Notes: generated from the sequence alone by a model not told the origin. A stretch of 64,000 nt of DNA from Alteromonas sp. MMG017 (GCF_018100795.1 NZ_JAGJDY010000003.1:62001-126000); one strand, 5' to 3'; numbered from the stretch's first letter, positions 31,605-42,021 are shown. Numbers and translations: made by a program.

Positions 31605-32155
31605 AGCGTTGCTAAGTTATGTGTGGTTACATCCTGCACTATTAAAGATACACTTCATTTACAAGATGATTACAAAGCTAGACGAAAAACATACAATGGT
31701 CAACCTTTGATCACTTAAAAACTCAGAATTATTAACACCAATTGTAATGCCAATTAACAACACCATAACTAACCAATAAAAACACCCACTCCGAAAACCA
31801 TACACTACTGCTTAATTATCAGTAATTTAGCCATTATTGACTGCGTTTTTTAGTTATTTTTTTAAGAGGAAAATGTGAGATATATTAAATAATTATTCTT
31901 TAGTATTGTTTCGCCAAATGAAGGCTTATTCAAAAGTGGTAATACTAATTGCTTATATAAATATATTCATTGCCACTAGATTGGTAATGTAAAATGTTAA
32001 TGGCCATTACTCAGTCAGCTAGCTAAATACATTTTTGAGTTAGCTTACATTCATCACATTAAGGCCACTTAACACGTTCAAGACTGTGAACTGCGTTATG
32101 CTCTTTATGCTCTTGTACCGCCAACGTAGATGCTTCTATTTATTGGTAGGTCGCA
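31605..32155. other. AT-rich intergenic region upstream of the TonB receptor
   Basis: About 550 bp with no convincing ORF. It must contain the receptor promoter. A 12-bp perfect palindrome TAATGGCCATTA lies at 31998-32009, and repeated AATTGTAAT/CCAATTA-like words occur around 31738-31760. I could not single out a promoter. Confidence 0.5.
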
Positions 32156-32230
32156 TTGGGTTTCTGGATACCTAGCATAAATCCTGCTAACGTAGGTTTA
32201 TTGCGTCTTTTTTATTGTCTTACCAGTATT

Positions 32231-32980
32231 ATGGCATCCGACGGACATACGTCTTCCACACAATCAGGCTTTTTTAGCAATTCAGGCGAACTTGGTGGAG
32301 CACAACCGCAGTTCACTGAAATTTGTACTGCGTTATATGAAAGAGAGCTTTTGCTTATAGCGCATAAAGGCCCCTCAAATGTGTCGATATTGCGCCGAAG
32401 ATTAGCTGGCCTGCCCCACCACATTCGAAGTGTGGCACGATACCTCATTGACAATACCTCACCGCTAGATATTGATCCCCACAATGGAAGTTGGTTTATC
32501 AAGCAACCTGGAAAGTGCCCAGGGCACAGCCAACCTATTGATAAAAAGCATCAGTGGTATGGTCAATATGCAGATTACGGTTTGGTTATACCTATTTGCA
32601 TAACTACGCTAGAAGGTATGCATATAGAGCTCGACTCAATAGATAGCGTGAATCACGCCACACACACGCTTCATACGAATAAACACGGATGGTTTTCTTT
32701 TGATGGCGAGATGGCACATAGTGAAGCTGAAACACGTCAGCATAAAGCAGGGCTCGGCATGACAGGGCTCGGCACGACAGGGCTCGGGACGTCCAGCGTC
32801 ACCGATGCAATTACGGTATTAAAGCGACAGCTTTTGAAACCTACCACGGCAATTATGGCCTCTGCGTGCAGTGGGCATATGTGGCGTCATAAATCGAAGG
32901 GGGCTCCGAGAGCACTTTCATTGCGAGAAATGCGTCTGTCCACTCACATAAACTGGAAGAATTTCACCCTGAAAGGTTAA
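32231..32980 (+). CDS. Hypothetical protein with in-frame tandem repeat
   Basis: I do not recognise this protein. The frame is open from 32156 (TTG) but the first ATG is at 32231 (MASDGHTSST), which I prefer; neither has a clear Shine-Dalgarno. The product is about 249 aa, soluble, His/Ser/Thr-rich, with no signal peptide or TM. Near residues 173-187 a 15-bp DNA unit is repeated three times, giving AGLGM-TGLGT-TGLGT. The block LLIAHKGPSNVSILRRRLAGLPHHIRSVARYLID could be a small helical domain. It is flanked by long non-coding AT-rich DNA upstream and by a 19-bp tandem repeat downstream. It could be a lineage-specific or decaying gene. Confidence 0.45.
   Translation: MASDGHTSSTQSGFFSNSGELGGAQPQFTEICTALYERELLLIAHKGPSNVSILRRRLAGLPHHIRSVARYLIDNTSPLDIDPHNGSWFIKQPGKCPGHSQPIDKKHQWYGQYADYGLVIPICITTLEGMHIELDSIDSVNHATHTLHTNKHGWFSFDGEMAHSEAETRQHKAGLGMTGLGTTGLGTSSVTDAITVLKRQLLKPTTAIMASACSGHMWRHKSKGAPRALSLREMRLSTHINWKNFTLKG
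32747..32791 (+). repeat. Three-copy 15-bp tandem repeat inside a coding frame
   Basis: GCAGGGCTCGGCATG (32747-32761), ACAGGGCTCGGCACG (32762-32776) and ACAGGGCTCGGGACG (32777-32791). The unit is a multiple of three, so copy-number change would keep the frame of the surrounding ORF. Confidence 0.8.
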
Positions 32981-33035
32981 GGCTAGTGCCTATTTTAGGC
33001 ATTCCTAAGGCAGGCTTGAAGTACAACGCGACCGC

Positions 33036-33116
33036 GATGAGTTAACTCATCACTCCACAGTTAACTCATCCCGCCACAGTTAGTTCATCCCGCCACAGTT
33101 AGTTATCCCACGACAG
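33036..33116. repeat. 16-bp palindrome followed by a 19-bp tandem repeat
   Basis: GATGAGTTAACTCATC (33036-33051) is a perfect palindrome. From 33045 a 19-bp unit of the form ACTCATCCCGCCACAGTTA is repeated: 33045-33063, 33064-33082, 33083-33101 and a degenerate partial copy at 33102-33116. It lies between the stop of the orphan ORF and the stop of the convergent hydrolase gene. Confidence 0.8.
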
Positions 33117-33125
33117 CGTCGGTAT

Positions 33126-34118
33126 TTAATCCAACGCTTCTTCGTAGCGTTTTATAAAGCGAGAGAAAGCTTCAATGTGTGGTAAGTGTCCCAAACCGTC
33201 AAGCTCTTTCACTGTTATGGCATTGTTGCGAGCTTTAACTTTAGCGCCAAGTCTATCGTAACGGCCAAGCTCCCGCGTAACACCTTCTTTTTTCCAACCT
33301 CTTCCGGGTCCGGTTCTATCTCGTGTACCTAAAATTAAGGTAACCGGTACTTGGAAGTTATCAAATTCTTCGATAACAGGTTGAGTAAATATCATGTCGT
33401 AAGTTAACGCACTCACTTTGGCTAGTTGGGGCCAATCATCACCTTCAATCCATCCCATTAAATGGCTGGCATGGTAGGCATATGTGTCATTCCAATCGCC
33501 ATCATAATAATTTGTTTTCTGGTATGTGACGATATTTTCAGGCTTCTTCTTCAACTCATTTTGAAGAAAAAACGCGACATCTTTATATTCCACATATTGA
33601 AGGTAGTTTTCTAAACCAATAGGATTGATAAGCACAAGCTTGCGCACACTTTCTGGATAATTCAGTGCAAATCGCGACGCCACCATGCCGCCCATCGAAT
33701 GACCTGTCACAATCACATCGTCAAGGTTCAACGATGTCAGCAACTGTTTGGTGTTGTTCGCTAATGCCGCAAAGCTATATTGATAATTAACCGGCTTATC
33801 TGATTTACCAAAGCCAATTTGGTCAGGAATAACCACTCCATACCCTTGTTCATGCAACCAATTGGCTGTGGTTTCCCAATAACTACTGGCAAAGTTCTTA
33901 CCATGCAACAACAATACTGTGGGTTGCCCTTCCTTTGCCGGTAAATGCATGTATGCCATGCTTAACCCTTGCCCTTGAGATTCAAATGCCATGGTGTGAA
34001 CATCAAAAGGATACTCGAAGCCAGTTAGATTTTTCGAAAAGGGTTTTGCAAAAACAATGGTTGAAAACGTGAAGATAAGAAACGAATAACTTAAAGAAAA
34101 AATAGCGCGTTTCATCAT
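33126..34118 (-). CDS. Secreted alpha/beta-fold hydrolase
   Basis: Likely periplasmic or secreted serine hydrolase. A hydrophobic signal sequence covers about 1-24 (cleavage near VFA-KP). The alpha/beta hydrolase fold is shown by LLLHGKNFASSYW (oxyanion region, 69-81), the nucleophile elbow GHSMGG with Ser141, Asp267 in LGTRDRTGPG and His311 in GLGHLPHIE, a complete triad. The length is 330 aa. The cap region (about 170-235) is aromatic-rich. It is a single gene with no functional neighbours, so the substrate cannot be inferred. Confidence 0.85.
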   Translation of the reverse strand: MMKRAIFSLSYSFLIFTFSTIVFAKPFSKNLTGFEYPFDVHTMAFESQGQGLSMAYMHLPAKEGQPTVLLLHGKNFASSYWETTANWLHEQGYGVVIPDQIGFGKSDKPVNYQYSFAALANNTKQLLTSLNLDDVIVTGHSMGGMVASRFALNYPESVRKLVLINPIGLENYLQYVEYKDVAFFLQNELKKKPENIVTYQKTNYYDGDWNDTYAYHASHLMGWIEGDDWPQLAKVSALTYDMIFTQPVIEEFDNFQVPVTLILGTRDRTGPGRGWKKEGVTRELGRYDRLGAKVKARNNAITVKELDGLGHLPHIEAFSRFIKRYEEALD

Positions 34119-34414
34119 TTTGCTCTAAAGAAGATACTAGGTGATTTACCCTATCAAAATCGCGGAAACAATACGCCTTTGTTAAGCAGCGAAATTCGCT
34201 ATTCCATCGTAATTTGGCAACTAAATAGACAACACAAGCGTTTTAGCAATTTCACGAAATTAGTATATACATCCTAACGACCAGCTCTTCACTGGATAAA
34301 TTTGAGCAACATGAAATAAACGTATCAAATAACCCCAAAAAATAGGATAAACACCCTATTTTTAAAAAACCATTATTTATAACCAAATTTTATACCCATT
34401 ATTCGAATCAAAGG

Positions 34415-34443
34415 TTGACCTTAAAGGCGTGGATGGGTACATT
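34415..34443 (+). promoter_or_regulatory. leu operon promoter
   Basis: TTGACC (34415-34420), a 17-bp spacer and TACATT (34438-34443). A start about 7 bp later would place the leader peptide ATG some 30 nt into the transcript. The rest of the gap from 34119 is AT-rich with no gene visible. Confidence 0.6.
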
Positions 34444-34478
34444 GTCGCTATCAACTGGTCGGCAAAGAAAATACGCAA

Positions 34479-34538
34479 ATGATGCGCAATCGCTTTCTTC
34501 TAACTCTACTCCTTATGGCAGCAAGACTGCACGGGTAG
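34479..34538 (+). CDS. leuL: leu operon leader peptide (LeuL)
   Basis: A 19-codon ORF, MMRNRFLLTLLLMAARLHG, with six leucine codons (CTT CTA CTA CTC CTT CTG), five of them within six codons at 34497-34514. It lies directly before an intrinsic terminator and leuA. The peptide senses leucyl-tRNA supply: a ribosome stalled at the Leu run leaves 34529-34536 free, while one that reaches the stop codon covers it. The Shine-Dalgarno is weak (GGCAAAG). The longer open frames here in other phases are shadows. Confidence 0.85.
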   Translation: MMRNRFLLTLLLMAARLHG

Positions 34539-34593
34539 ATTGCGACCAGCGATTAATTACACAGAAACCCGTGCTTAGCACGGGTTTTTTTTT
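34529..34593 (+). terminator. Leucine attenuator: competing antiterminator and terminator hairpins
   Basis: Terminator: ACCCGTGC (34567-34574), loop TTA, GCACGGGT (34578-34585), then a T tract to 34593. Antiterminator: an identical GCACGGGT at 34529-34536, overlapping the last codons and stop of the leader peptide, can pair instead with 34567-34574. The two structures exclude each other. leuA starts 25 bp after the T run. Confidence 0.85.
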
Positions 34594-34617
34594 AACTTTT
34601 ATAAACGAGAGAGCGTT

Positions 34618-36177
34618 ATGACAAATCAAGTGAAAATCTTTGATACCACATTGCGAGACGGTGAGCAGGCCTTACCTGCAAGCTTAAGTGCCAAAGAAAA
34701 GCTGCAGATTGCGCTAGCGCTCGAACGTTTAGGTGTTGATATCATTGAAGCAGGCTTCCCCGTCTCTTCACCAGGCGACTTTCGCTCGGTACAAATGATT
34801 GCAAAAGAAGTTAAAAATTCGGTTATATGCGGCTTATCACGTGCCTTAGAAAAAGACATTGATGCGTGCGGTCAGGCCCTTGGCGTAGCCGAGCAGTTTC
34901 GTATTCACACCTTTATCGCCACTTCAGAAATTCACGTAGGTGCTAAATTACGTAAATCTCACGATGAAGTAGTCGATATGGCAGTTGCGGCAGTTAAACA
35001 TGCCCGTAAATACACAGATGACGTAGAGTTTTCATGTGAAGACGCAGGTCGTACCCACATTGATTACTTATGCCGCATGGTAGAAGCCGCTATTAATGCA
35101 GGCGCTACCACAGTAAATATTCCTGATACGGTTGGTTACACTACGCCAACGGAATTCGGCGGTATTATTCAACAATTGTTTAATCGTGTTCCAAATATCG
35201 ACAAAGCGATTATCTCTGTACATTGCCACAATGATTTAGGGTTAGCGGTAGCAAATTCTTTAGCTGCGGTAGAACAAGGTGCACGCCAAGTTGAATGTAC
35301 CATTAACGGTATTGGTGAACGGGCGGGTAACGCTTCACTTGAAGAAATTGCAATGATTTTGCAAACTCGTCAGGCCATGTTGGGCATCAACACAAACATC
35401 AATTCTCAGGAAATTTCGCGCACCTCTAAATTGGTTAGCCAATTATGTAATATGCCGGTTCAGGCAAATAAAGCGATTGTGGGAGCTAACGCATTTAGTC
35501 ACTCATCGGGTATTCACCAAGATGGCGTATTAAAAGCGCAAAATACTTATGAGATCATGACACCGGAAAGTGTAGGTATTAATAAAAACAACCTAAACTT
35601 AACGTCTCGCTCTGGTCGTCACGTAATTAAGCATCGCTTAACCGAGTTAGGCTACAAAGTAGAAGACTACGATTTAGAAGCAGTGTACGACGCATTCTTG
35701 AAATTGGCTGACAAAAAAGGCCAAGTTTACGATTACGACTTAGAAGCCTTGTTGTTCTTCGATAAGCAAAAGCACGATCATGCGCATTATCAATTGATGA
35801 ACCTTCAAGCGACTTCTGGAAGAGAAATTATTCCAAGCGCTACCGTAAAGCTAAGAGTAGGCGAAGAAGAAATTATCCAATCTAGTATTGGTAATGGTCC
35901 GGTTGATGCCGCATATAATGCGATTAGAGCTATCTTGGGCCATGAAGATGTTGAAGTTGTAGACTTCAAATTAGATTCAAAAGGCGAAGGGGCCGATGCC
36001 CTAGCACAAGTGAGTGTGATCGCCACTTATAAAGGGCGTCGTTTCCACGGCATTGGTCTTGCCACCGATATTGTTGAAGCTGGTGTTAAAGCCCTTATTT
36101 TTGTACTAAACAACACTTATTTAGCTGATCAAATTGACCAGCAGAAAAATCAACAAGAACGCGTTGCAGGAGTTTAA
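34618..36177 (+). CDS. leuA: 2-isopropylmalate synthase LeuA
   Basis: Condenses acetyl-CoA with 2-ketoisovalerate, the committed step of leucine synthesis. The 519-aa protein shows the HMGL signature [19 protein letters not shown] (about 10-28), [13 protein letters not shown] (metal ligands, about 202-214) and the C-terminal LeuA allosteric dimer domain (about 385-500) that binds leucine for feedback inhibition. A GAGAG-type SD (34607-34613) precedes the ATG. It is the first structural gene of leuABCD, under control of the attenuator. Confidence 0.97.
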   Translation: MTNQVKIFDTTLRDGEQALPASLSAKEKLQIALALERLGVDIIEAGFPVSSPGDFRSVQMIAKEVKNSVICGLSRALEKDIDACGQALGVAEQFRIHTFIATSEIHVGAKLRKSHDEVVDMAVAAVKHARKYTDDVEFSCEDAGRTHIDYLCRMVEAAINAGATTVNIPDTVGYTTPTEFGGIIQQLFNRVPNIDKAIISVHCHNDLGLAVANSLAAVEQGARQVECTINGIGERAGNASLEEIAMILQTRQAMLGINTNINSQEISRTSKLVSQLCNMPVQANKAIVGANAFSHSSGIHQDGVLKAQNTYEIMTPESVGINKNNLNLTSRSGRHVIKHRLTELGYKVEDYDLEAVYDAFLKLADKKGQVYDYDLEALLFFDKQKHDHAHYQLMNLQATSGREIIPSATVKLRVGEEEIIQSSIGNGPVDAAYNAIRAILGHEDVEVVDFKLDSKGEGADALAQVSVIATYKGRRFHGIGLATDIVEAGVKALIFVLNNTYLADQIDQQKNQQERVAGV

Positions 36178-37275
<1,098 letters not shown>

Positions 37276-37283
37276 TTAACACC

Positions 37284-38684
37284 ATGGCCAAGACCTTATA
37301 CGACAAAGTGTGGCAAGCACATATTATCGATCAATTAGGCGAAGACAGCTTAATTTACATCGATCGCCACCTTATACACGAAGTAACTTCGCCTCAGGCT
37401 TTTGCTGGCTTAAATGAGAAAGGCCGCAAAGTACGTTGTCCTGAGCGCACTGTAGGTACAATGGATCACAGTATCTCTACTCGCTCATTAGCGATAGATG
37501 CATGTGGACCGCAAAATGCGCTTCAACTTCATACCCTTGCTAACAACTGTGAACAACACGGCATTCAGTTATTCCCTGTTGGTCACCAAAAGCAAGGTAT
37601 CGTGCATGTTATGGGCCCTGAGCTAGGCCTTATTCAACCGGGCATGACAGTAGTATGTGGTGATTCCCACACTGCCACCCATGGTGCATTCGGTGCCCTA
37701 GCATTTGGTATTGGTACATCTCAAGTAGAACACGTATTAGCAACCCAAACCCTTAAGCAAAGCCGTGCGAAAAGCATGCTTATTAAGGTTAATGGTACGC
37801 TTCCTGTGGGCATTACTGCGAAAGACATCATTCTAGCTATTATTGGCAGAATTGGTCACGCAGGAGCCACAGGGCATGTAATTGAGTACGCTGGTGAAGC
37901 TATTTCTGGTTTAACCATGGAAGAGCGCATGACCGTGTGCAACATGAGTATTGAAGCTGGCGCTAAAGCAGGGCTAATTGCCCCAGATGACACCACGTTT
38001 GAATACCTTAAAGGCCGTGAATACGCACCAAAAGGCCAAGACTGGGAAGATGCAGTAGCCTATTGGAAGACCCTTTACACTGAAGAAGGCGCAAGCTTCG
38101 ACACAGTAGTAGAACTTGAGGCTGCCGACATTGCACCGCAAGTAACATGGGGCACAAACCCAGGCCAAGTTATTGGTGTTGATACACCAGTGCCAGGCCC
38201 AGATGATTTTTCTGACCCTATCGAAAAAGAAAGCGCCAAAAAAGCCTTGGGCTATATGGGATTATCAGCAGGCGATAAGCTTGCCGATGTTGCCGTAAAC
38301 CACGTGTTTATTGGTTCTTGTACCAATGGTCGTATTGAAGATTTACGTGCGGCTGCCCATATTGCCAAAAACGGCAAAGTCGTCGATTCAGTTACCGCCA
38401 TTGTGGTTCCAGGCTCAGGTCATGTGAAAAAACAAGCTGAAGCAGAAGGGTTAGACAAAATCTTTACCGATGCAGGCTTTGAATGGCGTCTACCAGGCTG
38501 CTCTATGTGCTTGGGTATGAACGATGACAAACTTGTAGCTGGCGATCGCTGTGCATCAACCAGTAACCGAAACTTTGAAGGCCGTCAGGGTCGTGGCGCA
38601 CGTACCCATTTGGTTAGCCCAGCGATGGCCGCTGCCGCTGCGATTACTGGCCGTTTCGCCGATGTTAGAGATTTTCAGGAGTAA
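37284..38684 (+). CDS. leuC: 3-isopropylmalate dehydratase large subunit LeuC
   Basis: Catalytic [4Fe-4S] subunit that isomerises 2- to 3-isopropylmalate with LeuD. The 466-aa length is standard. Cluster cysteines are visible in [16 protein letters not shown] (about 344-359) and in [10 protein letters not shown] (about 406-415). Starts 8 bp after leuB; leuD follows after 3 bp. Confidence 0.97.
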   Translation: MAKTLYDKVWQAHIIDQLGEDSLIYIDRHLIHEVTSPQAFAGLNEKGRKVRCPERTVGTMDHSISTRSLAIDACGPQNALQLHTLANNCEQHGIQLFPVGHQKQGIVHVMGPELGLIQPGMTVVCGDSHTATHGAFGALAFGIGTSQVEHVLATQTLKQSRAKSMLIKVNGTLPVGITAKDIILAIIGRIGHAGATGHVIEYAGEAISGLTMEERMTVCNMSIEAGAKAGLIAPDDTTFEYLKGREYAPKGQDWEDAVAYWKTLYTEEGASFDTVVELEAADIAPQVTWGTNPGQVIGVDTPVPGPDDFSDPIEKESAKKALGYMGLSAGDKLADVAVNHVFIGSCTNGRIEDLRAAAHIAKNGKVVDSVTAIVVPGSGHVKKQAEAEGLDKIFTDAGFEWRLPGCSMCLGMNDDKLVAGDRCASTSNRNFEGRQGRGARTHLVSPAMAAAAAITGRFADVRDFQE

Positions 38685-38687
38685 CCC

Positions 38688-39299
38688 ATGTCTGATTCAA
38701 CACAAGGTTTTACCGCACATACTGGTTCAGCGGTACCGCTAGACCAAGCGAACGTAGATACCGACCAAATTATTCCTAAGCAGTTTCTAACGGGTGTTAC
38801 ACGCGCTGGTTACGGAAAGCATTTGTTCCACGATTGGCGTTATTTGGATTTAGAAGAAAAAGTACCTAACCCAGAGTTCTCATTGAACAAACCTGAGTTT
38901 GCCGGTGCAAGCATTCTACTTACCCGAGAAAACTTCGGTTGTGGTTCTAGCCGTGAACACGCGCCATGGTCGCTGAACGATTTTGGTTTTAGAACCATTA
39001 TTGCCACCAGCTATGCTGATATTTTTTATGGCAACTGCATTAACAACCAATTATTACCCGTTGCGCTTGCCAGCAGTGAAATGGACGCGTTATTTGCAGC
39101 AGTTGAAGCTAATCCAGCATTAGAAATTACGGTTAACTTACCAGAGCAGACTGTATCGTTTAGTGAGACTAGCTTCAGCTTCGACATTGCCGATCATCAT
39201 AAAACCAACTTGCTAAAAGGGTTAGATGCTATCGGTCAAACCTTAGAGCTTACCGACAAAATTTCAGCTTATGAAGCTAAGCAACCTGCTTGGGCTTAA
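38688..39299 (+). CDS. leuD: 3-isopropylmalate dehydratase small subunit LeuD
   Basis: Swivel-domain subunit of isopropylmalate isomerase. It has 203 aa with [14 protein letters not shown] near 21-34 and [15 protein letters not shown] near 83-97, the family hallmarks. The ATG at 38688 is 3 bp after the leuC stop. Last gene of leuABCD. Confidence 0.97.
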   Translation: MSDSTQGFTAHTGSAVPLDQANVDTDQIIPKQFLTGVTRAGYGKHLFHDWRYLDLEEKVPNPEFSLNKPEFAGASILLTRENFGCGSSREHAPWSLNDFGFRTIIATSYADIFYGNCINNQLLPVALASSEMDALFAAVEANPALEITVNLPEQTVSFSETSFSFDIADHHKTNLLKGLDAIGQTLELTDKISAYEAKQPAWA

Positions 39300-39379
39300 A
39301 AACTGGGTATTGAATACTAAGCTTCAAACGCTAGGTTTAAACTTTAGTGTGATTCAGCACAATTTTGCCCTGTAGTGAT

Positions 39380-39401
39380 GGCGAAGTACTCCTACTTCGC
39401 C
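39380..39401. terminator. Stem-loop after leuD
   Basis: Perfect 9-bp stem GGCGAAGTA (39380-39388) / TACTTCGCC (39393-39401) with a 4-nt loop. The T tract is poor, so it may be a weak terminator of leuABCD or a leader structure of the next gene, whose ATG is 50 bp downstream. Confidence 0.4.
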
Positions 39402-39450
39402 TAACTTTAATAAGTAGTTAACACCGCTCAAAAAGTCGAATGGAGTCTTT

Positions 39451-40674
39451 ATGCTGAAAGCAGTACCTATTGATGATCTCAAACCCGGGATGTACATCAA
39501 CCAAGTACTTAAACAAACTGGCAGCTTACAGATGCGTTCAAAGGGTCTTGTAAAACACCAAACAGTTATCAACACCTTAAAATCCCGTGGGATACAGACT
39601 GTTCAAGTAGACTTCGAGAAGTCTCTTAATCACGAACCATCGACCGATTCAGCCCCGCTTTCTACACCAGAATCAAACACTCAAGCGCCTGCTAAAGTAG
39701 AAAAAGACCAACAGGTCGCACAAAACAGCCTTACACGTAACGCAATGAAAGAAGCCAACGGGCTTTACTTTGATGCGGTAAATATACAAAACGGCTTTTT
39801 ATCCGCGCTTAACCGCGGTGCAGTAAACGACTTGAAGTTAGTGAAAGACCTAGCACAAAGCCTTATCGATAGTATATTTGATAACAAAGATGCCCTGTCT
39901 TGCTTAACCCTGATAAAAAACAACAACGCTTACCTGTTAGAACACTCCATCAACTGTAGTATTTTAATGGGCATGTTTACCCAATTTTTAGGCTATGACA
40001 GAGAAACCATAGACCAAGCGAGTTTAGGGGCTTTGTTAATGGACGTTGGAATGTCGTCCTTACCTATGGATGTTCACAACAACGTTGAGGATTTGTCAGC
40101 GGCAGATTGGGAGGTGATGAAAACCCATGTTGATATTGGTGTTGAGCTTGTGGAGCAGTGCGGTGAGATTTCGGATTTGGTGCTATCGATTATCGCGCAA
40201 CATCACGAACGCATAGACGGCAGCGGTTACCCTAAAGCACTCAAAGAAATAGAAATTTCCGAATTCGCGCGCATTGCAGGTATTATTGATACCTACGATG
40301 CTATGGTGTCTAACCGCCCCCACAAAAAAAGCATTAGCCCTACCCAAGCACTCAAACGACTAACGGAAGACGGCAGACTCGACCAAACCTTAGTTAGCCA
40401 GTTTGTTACATGCATGGGAGTGCACCCGGTAGGCTCAATTGTTAGGCTAAAAAGTGGAAAACTTGCCATTGTCAGCCAACAAAACCCACTTAGCACGATG
40501 AGCCCCATTGTGATGACATTTTATAGCGTCCCTTCGCAGCAATATGACGATATTACTCGACTAGATTTAAGTGCGAATGATGACGAAATTGTGTCGGGCG
40601 TACGACCCGATGATTTCAACGTGAACTTGTCGACTTTCTTTCAAGACGTATTGGTAAATCAAGCGCCAGACTAA
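39451..40674 (+). CDS. DUF3391/HD-GYP domain protein with degenerate HD motif
   Basis: Member of the cyclic-di-GMP phosphodiesterase-like HD-GYP family. An N-terminal DUF3391 domain covers about 1-60 (IDDLKPGMYINQVLKQTG). A linker is followed by the HD-GYP domain (about 150-340). Conserved parts are LEHSINC, THVDIG and HHERIDGSGYP, but the metal-binding HD pair reads MD (ALLMDVGMSSLP), with the usual His and the following GK Lys replaced by Met. Phosphodiesterase activity is therefore doubtful; a c-di-GMP sensing role is possible. SD TGGAG lies upstream. It is convergent with gspB, whose N-terminus resembles its own. Confidence 0.85.
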   Translation: MLKAVPIDDLKPGMYINQVLKQTGSLQMRSKGLVKHQTVINTLKSRGIQTVQVDFEKSLNHEPSTDSAPLSTPESNTQAPAKVEKDQQVAQNSLTRNAMKEANGLYFDAVNIQNGFLSALNRGAVNDLKLVKDLAQSLIDSIFDNKDALSCLTLIKNNNAYLLEHSINCSILMGMFTQFLGYDRETIDQASLGALLMDVGMSSLPMDVHNNVEDLSAADWEVMKTHVDIGVELVEQCGEISDLVLSIIAQHHERIDGSGYPKALKEIEISEFARIAGIIDTYDAMVSNRPHKKSISPTQALKRLTEDGRLDQTLVSQFVTCMGVHPVGSIVRLKSGKLAIVSQQNPLSTMSPIVMTFYSVPSQQYDDITRLDLSANDDEIVSGVRPDDFNVNLSTFFQDVLVNQAPD

Positions 40675-40714
40675 TTAGCATCCTGACTAATAAGCACCCT
40701 GACTAATAAGTAAA

Positions 40715-40740
40715 GGGTATTAACATTCACTTCAATACCC
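40715..40740. terminator. Candidate terminator between HD-GYP and gspB genes
   Basis: Stem GGGTATT (40715-40721) / AATACCC (40734-40740), preceded by AAA and followed by a loose T-rich stretch. Just upstream, CCTGACTAATAAGCA-like words occur twice in tandem (40682-40709). Confidence 0.45.
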
Positions 40741-40758
40741 GTTGCTTTTCCTTTGCCA

Positions 40759-42021
40759 TTACCAGTCAGTAAGCGCCGCCATGGTGAAAAGCTCTTCTTC
40801 AAAACCTAATACCACCTGCTGCGCTTCAATATTGACAATCTGCACCTTATCGTCAATCCAATCGCCTTCAGTCATTTGTATGCCATTCACTCGCACCCAA
40901 CGATCATCAGGTCGTGATGCGTACATATGCGCACTGAAATTCATAGAGGGCAACCGCGTTAATAGCCGCACAGGCAACTGATCGACACGCTGAATGTTAT
41001 CTCGTACCGTCACTTTCGTTTTTGGTTCAAAATCATCATTCTCGGCTTGGGTATCTAGTGCTGCCACCGCTTGATTGAATCGGGCTAACAGTTCTGGTGA
41101 AACTTCAATCTTGTTTTCATCTTGAACGTTCTGAGAGTTCAGCACCCGCCCTTCTTGTTCAGCCGCCGCTAAATCGAAGGTATCATCAGCGTCATTTTGA
41201 TTCCCCGAAGAAGCTTGGCTTCCCGTCCGTACGTTGCTTTGCGCCGCCTGAGAGTTTGGGTTGGTATTAGAAGCTTGCGCGATACTATCTGAACCAACTT
41301 CTTGCGAAGCAATTTCTTTAGAAGGTGGGTTGCCGCTAGTCGTTGATACTTGATCAGATGCATTAGGCATTATTGGCGGCATATTCACTGGCGCTGTTGT
41401 TTGCCCAGCTCCTTGTACATTTTCTTGCACACTTCCTTGCCCATTTGCTTGCGCAGCTGTCTGTAAAGGAGCCTGTGCTGACTGTTGTTTAGGCTGTTGT
41501 TTAGACAACTGGGTGCCCTGCTCCAAGGTAACAGTCGTGTTTGAGGCTTCAGGTTGAATAGATTCCACAACCGACGCCGTAACCGCAGGCCACCATTCAC
41601 CTCGCGTAGCAACCAGAAACCCTAAGTATAAACCACCTGCGACAATAGCAGAGTAAGTCGCAAGCTCTTTGCCGTATACCTTCCACATGGAAGGCAGCCC
41701 TTGCACAGTAGGCAAAAACAAACTGCGATTAAATTGGTCAGATAGCGTTTTGTCAAACTTTGCGCTGGTATCGTGCTGGCCACGTAATAACGCTTGGGTT
41801 TGCGTGCGATGCCCAGTTCCGGCTGTAGTTGCAGGCGCAATTTCTACCGTTTGGTCAGGATCTATTTCTATTTCCTGAACACCCATTTCTGCTAAGCCTT
41901 CCACCATAGCATCGCTAGATACCAAGCCTGATTTTCGTATTTTAACCGGTCCGTTCTGTTGCGTTATTCTAACAATCACCATGCCGGGCTTTAGGTCACT
42001 AATACTAAGTATATTAGACAT
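40759..42021 (-). CDS. gspB: Type II secretion assembly protein GspB with N-terminal DUF3391-like domain
   Basis: Partner of the GspA ATPase in inserting the secretin GspD through the cell wall. Residues 1-60 (ISDLKPGMVIVRITQQNG...KSGLV) resemble DUF3391 of the neighbouring HD-GYP protein. A TM helix lies near 121-139. The long Gln/Asn/Ser-rich periplasmic linker (about 165-330) is low complexity. The C-terminal T2SS_GspB domain (about 350-420) includes FSAHMYASRPDDRWVRVNG and MTEGDWI. The last eight bases of gspA overlap its start. The role is inferred from the GspAB family; the fused N-terminal domain is not in the textbook E. coli form. Confidence 0.85.
   Translation of the reverse strand: MSNILSISDLKPGMVIVRITQQNGPVKIRKSGLVSSDAMVEGLAEMGVQEIEIDPDQTVEIAPATTAGTGHRTQTQALLRGQHDTSAKFDKTLSDQFNRSLFLPTVQGLPSMWKVYGKELATYSAIVAGGLYLGFLVATRGEWWPAVTASVVESIQPEASNTTVTLEQGTQLSKQQPKQQSAQAPLQTAAQANGQGSVQENVQGAGQTTAPVNMPPIMPNASDQVSTTSGNPPSKEIASQEVGSDSIAQASNTNPNSQAAQSNVRTGSQASSGNQNDADDTFDLAAAEQEGRVLNSQNVQDENKIEVSPELLARFNQAVAALDTQAENDDFEPKTKVTVRDNIQRVDQLPVRLLTRLPSMNFSAHMYASRPDDRWVRVNGIQMTEGDWIDDKVQIVNIEAQQVVLGFEEELFTMAALTDW

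Noticed and set aside
31697-34421. 14-bp word ATCAAAGGTTGACC present upstream of both leuA and (inverted) the TonB receptor
   Set aside because: Several repeats of this length are expected by chance in 64 kb; it includes a -35 box, which explains part of the similarity.
34415-34621. 68-codon ORF before leuA
   Set aside because: Begins at the -35 box and covers the attenuator in another phase; the short Leu-rich leader at 34479 explains the region better.
41165-41840. Several 60-75 codon frames inside gspB in the same direction
   Set aside because: Out-of-phase shadows of the Gln/Asn-rich low-complexity linker of GspB.
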